Of a stretch of DNA of 64,000 bases, positions 7,506-15,110 are shown piece by piece. Made by a program: the position numbers and the translations under genes. A model generated the notes under the pieces. The model ran no database searches. It was given only the letters and a program-made list of their open reading frames with translations, and had not been told where the DNA came from. The stretch lies in contig JAAYCN010000067.1 in NCBI GenBank assembly GCA_012729755.1, positions 1-64,000 on the forward strand. The letters are read 5' to 3'. The first letter of the stretch is position 1. Every line of letters starts with the position of its first letter. This stretch comes from Chloroflexota bacterium (GTDB taxonomy: Bacteria > Chloroflexota > Anaerolineae > Anaerolineales > Anaerolineaceae).

Positions 7506-9787
7506 TTAATCGCTATTGAGGCTGCTGTCTTGCTTAAAACCCCCGGGCCATCGCACTGGTGTCGTCCATTCCCATGTTGAAGGTGGTATTTGGGACAATA
7601 GCCAGAAACTCTGATCAGGCGCGAGAGATGTTCCAGCCCTTCGTTGGCCTGGATAAATTCGCCCAGATGGTTGGAGAGTCTTCAAAACAGTTTTTTTCGA
7701 ACAGGTTTTTGCTGGTGGAAATGACCAAAGGGTAGATTTGTCCCTCAAGCAGGTCCTGGGAAAAGTGCGTTCCCAGTGATGGTTCAGCGTCCATGACGTT
7801 TTCGCCGAGATATTCAATTAATGCTTTGCGGTTAAAAATATCGAACTAATCTATGTGAACCCCGAGTTCAGGCTTGGAGCTCCAGCGGCCTGACCCAATG
7901 GTGTTATGGTTTTTCTCCTCGAGCGCGCTGTTTAGTTTTTCGTTATCCTTTTGAGTTTAAATCGATCCTGGGTGTGTTTGGTCGAGAAAATATGCCCCGA
8001 TGGGCACGTAAAGCACGTAGTGAATATTTTCCAGGCGACTGCCAGAAACCAGACTGGGGGCTGAACAGTTTGTCTGCCTGAAAAATGCTGCCTGACATCG
8101 ATGCGGCGGCGCCTTCTTTGGGTATCGCCAGCGGACGGCACTGGACAGCGTCCGCTTGATGGAAGGCTGGAGGTGGCTATCATCAATCCGAGCGGTGAAT
8201 TCAATGTCTACAGGGATTGATACTCACGCTCCAACGTCCGCGAGGACTCTTTCATCTTTGTTGGGAAGTTCGTCTGATTCATTGGTCCATCAAAATTCAG
8301 AATCAAATTTCGCGGACTGCCATCGACTAGCGTGCTGCGCTGGGAGCTGATGCAGCCTTCGCTTGCTACTGCGCAAGATAACACCGGCAAGGAGTCTGAC
8401 AAGCAAGGAGTCTGACCGCTGATCATTTGGTGAACCGACAAAATGATAAATTCGTTGCTTCCAGGTCGATCAGGTCAATGTATTATTGGGAATAATGTTT
8501 GATCCGCAGTATATCGCTGGATGGTTTGCGCGTGGGATGGGAAAGGCCGCCAGGCGGGGATAGTCGTTGCCAATTCTGTCCACTGCCCGCTGCCTGACCC
8601 ATAGACCATTCTTATGAAACCATCGCAAGTTCCGATTTGCGGTGATTAACGGTGCGTATTATAGTGTGGCTGAAATCTGCCCAGCTAACTGCGGGCAATA
8701 ATAATGGCTGTCAGCCTGTCCTCCGACTACTTGGATCAGCAAGACCATATGCTCGTTGTAATCGAACAATCCGCGGCTCTTGCGGTATTGAATGGGGCTG
8801 GGTTGAGCGGGGAGACGCAAATGTGCCGTTACTTTAATGCGCGTAGGTGTATTATAACTTGCCCTGATTGCGCAAAAAGATGCTGTCGTACTTGCCTGTG
8901 AAGGATGTGCCGAGGTTGTCCTCCAGCGAACTCGACGGTATGACAATCAACGGCCGTTTTTCGTCATCAAGAGATATTGCAGGACTCTCGACGGAAAGCC
9001 GCTTCCTTCGTATTCCTTGACGGTCAGCGGATAGTCAGCGCGCATCCGCTCATCAGTTTTGTGTTTTCGGTCGTTCCAGCGCAGCAGGTTATTGATCGAC
9101 ATGAAGGTGTGCAACAGGCAGCGCTTACATAGAGGAAACCGGCTGTCTCAGCATATTTTTGATTTCGTCGCTGGTTTTCTTTCAGGATGCGCATCACCAA
9201 CAGCATACCGGCAGCTTACCGCCAATGTGACCTTGTCCCGGTTTGTATAGTGCCTGATGTCGACCAGGTCCGAAATTGAAAACCAATCCTGGCGATATAG
9301 CGAGCTGATTATTTTGCGGATCAAAACTACTTTAATCTCGCACAACTGGAAATATCACGCCCGCTGGTCTTCTTCAAGGTTTTCAAGCGGCATTCCCTGA
9401 GTGAGAAACAGCTCTAAAGGGGTCTCGGGATTGAAATCGATCTGGGTATCCCATCCGCTGATACCACGTTCTGAAAAAACCTGACCGACTACCTCGAACA
9501 GCTCCTCATAGGGCAAGATACAGGTGGAATAATGATTAGTCAGCTGATAAAACCGTACCGATATTCCCAGGCTTCCGCTGATTCCTAGTTGATCAGATCA
9601 GTGATGCCTTCAAATTCCTGGGTTTTGAGGGTCCGCGATTGGCTTTGTGGTTTGAGCTTTGGGAGGGTGATGATCCCCGCTTTGGCAGATGCTGGCGCAT
9701 CAGCTCGAGGCTGCATGGCTACAACAATGGATGTTGCGCTAATGTCAGATAGATACTGATAATGCGTTCTGAACTACTGCCGGTCAT
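7506..9787 (-). pseudogene. Decayed PEP/pyruvate-binding domain protein (PPDK/PEP synthase N-domain type)
   Basis: Read on the minus strand from an ATG at 9787, pieces of one protein appear in correct order but in changing frames with stops: SERIISIYLTLAQHPLL, CILPYEELFEVVGQVFSERG, KEYEGSGFPSRVLQYLL, SSSLEDNLGTSFTGKYDS, YRKSRGLFDYNEHMVLLIQV, then YYCPQLAG, RAVDRIGNDYPRLAAF, IPVDIEF, IGSGRWSSKPELGVH and EPSLGTHFSQDLLEG, ending at TAA 7506-7508. SSSLEDNLGTSF-GKYDS and GSGRW are hallmarks of PEP/pyruvate-binding (PPDK N-terminal) domains, which use ATP to phosphorylate a substrate or a His domain. About 760 codons would be restored. Many frameshifts show long decay rather than one sequencing error. 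Confidence 0.8.
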
Positions 9788-9975
9788 GACTCGTCTCGGG
9801 GTTATATTGCATGATTTGATTATTGCACAATGACATATTTGCTGAGACCTGGTGTATAAACATTACACAGCCCTCTATCCGCCATTATTAAGAAATTGCT
9901 GAACATTGAGGAAGTTTTCCGCGGCTATCCCGTTTAGATAGTTTGATTTGTCATATCGTGATCAACGCTTTAATA
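9788..9975. other. Short non-coding gap between pseudogene start and dnaN terminator
   Basis: No gene is seen. It would have held the promoter of the decayed gene on the minus strand. Confidence 0.4.
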
Positions 9976-9999
9976 GAAAAGCGGCGCAAACGCGCCGCT
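9976..9999 (-). terminator. Intrinsic terminator of dnaN
   Basis: Perfect 8-base stem AGCGGCGC/GCGCCGCT (9980-9987 and 9992-9999) with a 4-base loop, followed on the minus strand by TTTTC. It lies 22 bases past the dnaN stop. Confidence 0.85.
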
Positions 10000-10020
10000 A
10001 TGCAATCTCAACGAAAGAGA

Positions 10021-11157
10021 TTACCTCGAAATATTCATCGGCATGATGATATGTTTAAAGCTGTCATCTCCCACCGGGCGGATCATGCCTGGTGTGTTCG
10101 CGGCGTTCGTCTCGATCAGGACATTGGCCGTGCGAATGACCTCAAGCGCTTCGCGCAAATAACGGATATTGAACGAAATCAAGAGCGGACTGCCATCAAC
10201 TGAGGCATCCACAATCACTTCGCTGGTGCCGGTTTGTTCCGAAGCAGCCGAAATCTGCATCTGGGATGCCTGACTGCCGCCGTTTTCGGGCTGAATGTCA
10301 ATCTTGGCGACATAATTGCCTTCGCGGGCAATGATCTCAGTCTGGCGGCATGCCTTGAGCAGGCCGGCGGTTGAGAGTACTGTGCGAGTCTTGAAGGACT
10401 GAGGCACGATCGCCTGGTAATTTGGGAAGTTGCCCTCGATTAACTGCGAAACCAACTCAACATCAGTCAGATGGAAGATTACCTGTCCACGGCCGGGCGG
10501 AAAGGCCATCAGCAGTGTCTCATCGCCATTCACAGCCACTCTCGCCAGTTCCGAAAGCGCCCGCGCCGGGATCAAAGCGTCCAGTTTCTGTGTCGGTTTT
10601 TGGGCAACCGCGTTTTGTGTGATCGAGATGCGGTAGCCATCAGTAGCTGCCATCACCAGGTTGTCGCCTTCGAAGGTCATGTGCACGCCAGTCAGGTTGG
10701 GGCGGGTGTCTTCAGTCGAAGCAGCGAATACCACCTGCTGGATCATCTCTTTAAAATTCGCCACGTTCAGAGGGATTGCGGTATCCATGTCCGGAGCGGG
10801 CATGGGCGGGAATTCCTCAGCGCTGATGCCTTTAATATCGGTGTTCAAGGTGCCACATTTCACATTCAATGTCTGCGTGTGCCCGTCTACGGTCAGGGTC
10901 ACGCTGTCGTTGGGCAGGTTATTAACCAGGTCGGCGAAAGTTCGCGCAGGTACCGTAATGGCGCCTTCTTCAGTAACACTTCCGCCAATCCACGCGCTGA
11001 TGCCTAACTCAAGATTGGTAGCGGAAAGTCTCAGCCGGCCTTCATCCGTTTTAATCAGGATGTTCGAGAGCACTGGCAGGGTTGAACGCGAGGTTACCGC
11101 GCGGGCAACCACGGCAACACCGTGGGCAAGTTGTTGTTGCTGAACAGTAACTTTCAT
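10021..11157 (-). CDS. dnaN: DNA polymerase III beta subunit (sliding clamp)
   Basis: A 378-residue protein starting MKVTVQQQQLAHGVAVVARAV with the usual three clamp domains of about 120 residues each. Recognisable stretches include STLPVLSNILI, LSATNLELGIS, FPPMPAPD, RPNLTGVHM and ATDGYRIS, and a C-terminal end GDDSFKHIIMPMNI matching the family's final strand. The ring encircles DNA and tethers the replicative polymerase. GGAGG precedes the ATG by 5 bases. In most bacteria dnaN follows dnaA. Here it is monocistronic, with its own promoter and terminator and no dnaA nearby. Its presence close to parS supports an origin-proximal location. Confidence 0.97.
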   Translation of the reverse strand: MKVTVQQQQLAHGVAVVARAVTSRSTLPVLSNILIKTDEGRLRLSATNLELGISAWIGGSVTEEGAITVPARTFADLVNNLPNDSVTLTVDGHTQTLNVKCGTLNTDIKGISAEEFPPMPAPDMDTAIPLNVANFKEMIQQVVFAASTEDTRPNLTGVHMTFEGDNLVMAATDGYRISITQNAVAQKPTQKLDALIPARALSELARVAVNGDETLLMAFPPGRGQVIFHLTDVELVSQLIEGNFPNYQAIVPQSFKTRTVLSTAGLLKACRQTEIIAREGNYVAKIDIQPENGGSQASQMQISAASEQTGTSEVIVDASVDGSPLLISFNIRYLREALEVIRTANVLIETNAANTPGMIRPVGDDSFKHIIMPMNISR

Positions 11158-11194
11158 CGAATCCTCCGCAAAAAAAGGCGAAATTTATCAATTA

Positions 11195-11223
11195 AGTATA
11201 CCGTGAAGGCGGCATTATGACCA
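11195..11223 (-). promoter_or_regulatory. Promoter of dnaN
   Basis: Minus strand: TGGTCA (-35, 11218-11223), 17-base spacer, TATACT (-10, 11195-11200), giving a leader of about 35 bases before the ATG, with GGAGG at 11163-11167. Confidence 0.65.
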
Positions 11224-12332
11224 GTTTTAGGTCACATCCCATATCGTATCTTATTTTTCAGTAAAGCCTCCAAATCAAAGTGTACAGCGAGGGCTCTTTT
11301 AGATTAAGTTTCCATTTCGCCTGGAAATAAACATTGGTTTTGAATGGTAAAAAAAGATGGGATAAGCGAGAAAAAGTATGTTTGCCGTAAATTGATTGTC
11401 AAAACGAGTTAAATTCATTTGGACCTCCCCCGTAGAAGGTTGGCGTAACTGGAAGGGATGAACACACTGATAGACGATGCAAACTTCGGCAAACACAAAA
11501 AACACTCTCTTCAGTCTCGCTGCGCTTGCCAGAGGCTGACCCAAAAGCCTGGAATTAGAAAAAAATTCACTAAAAGTGGGGGCAATGTTTTTTTTATCCT
11601 ATAAAAAGCAGTGCATTCCCAAAATAATGGCAAAAAAGACCTGAAAGTGGGGATGCAAAATCCTGACTTTGGCTTTTGGGTCAGCCTCCTCGTACAGGTC
11701 TCTTCTGATCAACCCAATTTCTTTTTTGTCGGGTTTCACCCGACCTGCATTTTTACGCAGGTTGGGTGGAGCGACTACGTACCTAGCCCAACATACACCT
11801 TCTGGAGCGCAACATAATAGAGGTGCGCGCGCCCGGGCAGTGCACGTACAAAGTGGGGTTGACCACGCCGGAAGAAACGGACGTGGAGGTCATCAGGCTG
11901 TTGACCCTTGTCTATCATCAGAATTAACTCTTTACATTATTGCATCGAAACGAATTATTTAGAAAGGGTCGACAAAATAAACCTGGACGAGCATCCGAAA
12001 ATATGAAAAATTAGCGCGTGGTCATCACTGCGCTTTTAATCTTTACAAACTGCTAATGGACCTATTAACTGGAACGAAAACATTCCTTGTGGCATTTTGT
12101 GACAATTGGAGAATAGCCTGCTGACCGCTTGTTTTGATCTGAATATATGGATAATTACACAGATAGCTTCCTTATAGGCTAATCGATGTATTTCGGGGTT
12201 CCTTTCTATATTTTTACTAACTGTTTAAAGACCAAATAACTTATATTTCGCAATATTTACGTATTTGGGGTTTGATAATCGCCACCGGATTATTATAATA
12301 TATGGATAGAAATTGAATTTCGAAAGGGGCAT
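11224..12332. other. Long non-coding region between dnaN and the glycosidase lipoprotein
   Basis: About 1.1 kb without a convincing gene. It contains the second copy of the dispersed repeat (11727-11818) and a CTCTTCAG-type segment (11501-11535). A short plus-strand frame after the repeat (about 11820-11925) includes LTTPEETDVEVIRLL, possibly the tail of a dead gene. The last 300 bases are A+T-rich and probably hold the promoter of the lipoprotein gene. I looked for TTATCCACA-type DnaA boxes and found no cluster. Confidence 0.5.
11727..11818. repeat. Dispersed double-hairpin repeat, copy 2
   Basis: Two tandem hairpins, GTCGGG-TTTCA-CCCGAC (11728-11744) and ACCTGC-ATTTTTAC-GCAGGT (11743-11762), then TGGGTGGAGCG and a tail ending GAGCGCAACAT. 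It aligns along its length with 6926-7020, the hairpins being better preserved here. One copy lies on each side of dnaN and the decayed gene. Confidence 0.65.
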
Positions 12333-14909
12333 ATGATGAAATTTCAAATTATTAGGTTGGTATCAATTTATCTTATTATCGTCATTGTTGTGACAGGGTG
12401 TACTCCGATCTTGCGGCAGATAGATGGTTTGCTCGAACTGGCTGGTCTAAACAAATCAGATGGTTCAGATGAACGCGCAAACGATAAGGTAGATAGCCCA
12501 CCTAAGCCTATATCAGAGGATAAGGCAGTGGGTTCCACCTGGTTTGGGATGGGTTCCAATACCCACATGAGGTCGAATCAAATCGATAGTGACTACGCAG
12601 AAATGGCACGATTAGGCGTTAAGATGGTTCGGGAAGATATACCCTGGCAGGAGGTTCAAACTGGGGTTAACAGTTATAACCTTGATTATCGCGGAGGGAT
12701 TCTTCAGCAGGCGGTTGCGTCGGCTGAGCGTTATGGATTAAATATCGTCGCGTTATTAGCTTATTCGCCCCCTGAGCATCTGTCTTACAGCACAGAGGCA
12801 GAATTTATTGAATATTGGAAAGGTTATGTTCGATCAGTCGTAGATCGTTATGGCGACCAGATTGATTATTGGGAGGTTGGAAACGAAGTTAATACCTGGT
12901 GGCATAAAGTCAGAGGAAAAACGGAATTTGAACCTGGCGTTTATATGAAAATGCTTTATGAGGCATGGGAGGTCATCAAGAAAGCTGACCCGAGTGACAC
13001 GGTAATCTTGTCATCCCTCGTCAATATTGATAGCGCTGCGGCAGGCTTGGACCCCTTTGAGACTCTTCGCCGACTTGCCGACTTAAATGTACAACGTTAT
13101 TGTGATGCGCTTGCTTTGCATGTATATTGGCCAAACATGGATCCGGATCAGGTAAAGACCAATATTATTTTTGGTGAAGAACAAGCATCCAACATGGTTG
13201 ATTATGTGAAAACGTTCATTGAACAGAGTGAGCGATACTTGGGAAAGAGACTCCCGATATGGATTACTGAGACTGGCTATGATCTTGATTGGCTCGAGAA
13301 TTTTCGCTCAGACTACCATCTTGAATTAGGTCAATTGCAAGCGGTCATGCTGCTGAAAACTTATGTATCCTTGCTTTCAATTCCAGAAGTTCAAAGCGTA
13401 TTTTGGTACAGCTGGCTGAATGACGAAACCGACCAGAACTTCGCTATCTCTGCCTCTGCGAAGGAGACGTTTCAGACAATGACATCCGCGATTGGTCAAG
13501 GCAGAAGTGTTGGCCGGTTTGACGCATTCTCAGCCCAAGGAGAGCTTCTGGAGCCGATAATGGACTATCGTTTCGAACGTGGCGATGGAAAGATAATCAG
13601 TTACAGTTGGTCTCGGGTGCCAGGCACGGACAATGAGTGGGCGAGGTTGGAACCAGTCGAACCAGGGTTGGTCCTTCGCTATAATCCGGACAAGAATTTC
13701 ACTGATCAGCCGGGAGCAATTGGACCGGAAGATCCATTCCTGGTCGGGCTGATACCTGCCATGCTTATTGGCGAAATTTCGCCATCAGCGCATATTGTTA
13801 TCGGCGACGTGTCCGCAGCAGTCACCCCACCTCTTGTTTATACCAAGGATGGTAATATCTGGGCATATTACCTCGATGAAGATCGAAAGATTCAAGTTAC
13901 CCAAGATGGCGCGCCTTTCGGTGCATCTGGAGAAAGCTACTCGGATCCACGCGTTTCACCTAATGGCCGATATGTTGCTTTTGTTCATGGTGGGTTTGAG
14001 TTTGTTCTATACAACCTGGAAAATCACTCCCAATCAAGCATACCAATGGCTTCTTCAGCAGATATTTTGGGAGACACTCTGTTAGGTTGGAGTGAGAATA
14101 ATGAGTTGTATTACACGAGGATGGTGGGCGGTTGTTCGTTTGATCCGTTAAAAGGTCCTGAAGCCATACAGGTCTATCTTTATAATCCCGAAACTGATCA
14201 ATCTGAGTATCAATTTGACTTGCCGAAAGTGAACCCAGCTGCGCACGCGTACAGTATCGGTATTCGCATCTCACCTAATGGCAGGAAGGTGCTGGCCTAT
14301 AACGCAGCTTGCAGCGTAGGTCTTGGGTCGACCTTTATCTTTGACAGTGAAACAGGATCGTATTCGCCACCCGATGACATCATGCAGGATTTTTCAGTCG
14401 ATGGCTTATACACTGCTGTCTCAGAATACCAGCCACAGCTCACTCAACAGGTCACTTACTGGATTAATATTTTTGATAGCAACGGAGAAGAAATCAATGT
14501 AGTGCATATGGGTGACGCTGCGGGGGAATTGGCTATCGACCCGCATTTTTCCAGTACGGGCAAATATCTTGCTTTCATTGAGGCAGTCTCGTTGGAAAGC
14601 GGATGGACTCAATTGGATACGATGACAAGGCTTGCGGTCACCCGTCCCGATCAGCTTTATCTCTATGTTTTAGATGACCTGTACCCGGGTTTTTCAGATG
14701 ATTTGCCTTATTTGTTTACCCCCGTTGGATCTCATGACTCACAATGGTTCAGGTTTGGGGCTTTCTCTCCTGATGACAAGCACCTTGCTTTTTTTGAAGG
14801 ACAGCCTGGGAACTGGAATGACCCAGTCAGTTTAACCGTCGTGGATATTGGGTCACAAACGCTTATCGCAGTTGATCAGGTGATGAGAAATGATGCGGTC
14901 GATTGGTGA
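12333..14909 (+). CDS. Lipoprotein: TIM-barrel glycosidase domain plus TolB-like propeller
   Basis: An 858-residue protein with a lipoprotein signal (lipobox VTGC, Cys near residue 23), then a glycosidase-like domain of about residues 60-400: YWEVGNEVN carries the N-E acid/base motif of clan GH-A barrels (families 5, 39 and relatives), and IWITETGYD about 120 residues later supplies the nucleophile Glu. Residues about 490-858 hold PD40/TolB-type blades (VSPNGRYVAF, ISPNGRKVLAY, FSSTGKYLAF, FSPDDKHLAFF). The enzyme is probably anchored outside the membrane, cutting a beta-linked polysaccharide; the propeller may bind polymer or protein. Two adjacent ATGs (12333, 12336) follow GAAAGGGG. Monocistronic. 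Confidence 0.82.
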   Translation: MMKFQIIRLVSIYLIIVIVVTGCTPILRQIDGLLELAGLNKSDGSDERANDKVDSPPKPISEDKAVGSTWFGMGSNTHMRSNQIDSDYAEMARLGVKMVREDIPWQEVQTGVNSYNLDYRGGILQQAVASAERYGLNIVALLAYSPPEHLSYSTEAEFIEYWKGYVRSVVDRYGDQIDYWEVGNEVNTWWHKVRGKTEFEPGVYMKMLYEAWEVIKKADPSDTVILSSLVNIDSAAAGLDPFETLRRLADLNVQRYCDALALHVYWPNMDPDQVKTNIIFGEEQASNMVDYVKTFIEQSERYLGKRLPIWITETGYDLDWLENFRSDYHLELGQLQAVMLLKTYVSLLSIPEVQSVFWYSWLNDETDQNFAISASAKETFQTMTSAIGQGRSVGRFDAFSAQGELLEPIMDYRFERGDGKIISYSWSRVPGTDNEWARLEPVEPGLVLRYNPDKNFTDQPGAIGPEDPFLVGLIPAMLIGEISPSAHIVIGDVSAAVTPPLVYTKDGNIWAYYLDEDRKIQVTQDGAPFGASGESYSDPRVSPNGRYVAFVHGGFEFVLYNLENHSQSSIPMASSADILGDTLLGWSENNELYYTRMVGGCSFDPLKGPEAIQVYLYNPETDQSEYQFDLPKVNPAAHAYSIGIRISPNGRKVLAYNAACSVGLGSTFIFDSETGSYSPPDDIMQDFSVDGLYTAVSEYQPQLTQQVTYWINIFDSNGEEINVVHMGDAAGELAIDPHFSSTGKYLAFIEAVSLESGWTQLDTMTRLAVTRPDQLYLYVLDDLYPGFSDDLPYLFTPVGSHDSQWFRFGAFSPDDKHLAFFEGQPGNWNDPVSLTVVDIGSQTLIAVDQVMRNDAVDW

Positions 14910-14975
14910 TCTCAACCACTATTAACGTTTCATCATAAAAGCAAGCCTCAAAGACTCTTCAGTATTCAAATTTGG

Positions 14976-15108
14976 TAGAATACGCTTGTCGAAAGTCTTT
15001 TTCCTCGTGCTATTGAGGAAAGACCCGCCTGATTTCCCCTGTCGAAATTGGAAAAACGGGATTAACCAGACAGGTGGCTTTGAGAAAAGCCGTTAGTTAG
15101 GAGGTATG
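14976..15108 (+). promoter_or_regulatory. Structured leader of clpC
   Basis: A TAGAAT (-10-like, 14976-14981, without a good -35) precedes a leader able to form three hairpins: GTCTTT(TT)CCTC with GAGGAAAGAC (14995-15024), CCTGTC with GACAGG (15038-15043 and 15069-15074), and GGCTTT-GAGA-AAAGCC (15076-15091), followed by a strong GGAGG Shine-Dalgarno before the GTG start. No CIRCE or CtsR-type operator was seen. A heat-labile or otherwise regulatory leader is possible but unproven. Confidence 0.45.
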
Positions 15109-15110
15109 CC

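Noticed and set aside
10422-11143. Long open frames on the plus strand opposite dnaN, and similar ones opposite clpC, VanW and the MFS genes
   Set aside because: They mirror strong coding sequence on the other strand, have no ribosome sites and no recognisable domains.
11299-11544. An 81-codon minus-strand frame upstream of dnaN
   Set aside because: It crosses a dispersed repeat segment, has no clear start signal and no family-like residues.
11158-12332. Region upstream of dnaN considered as oriC
   Set aside because: No dnaA and no cluster of TTATCCACA- or TTTTCCACA-type boxes; only single weak matches such as ATTACACA near 12150.
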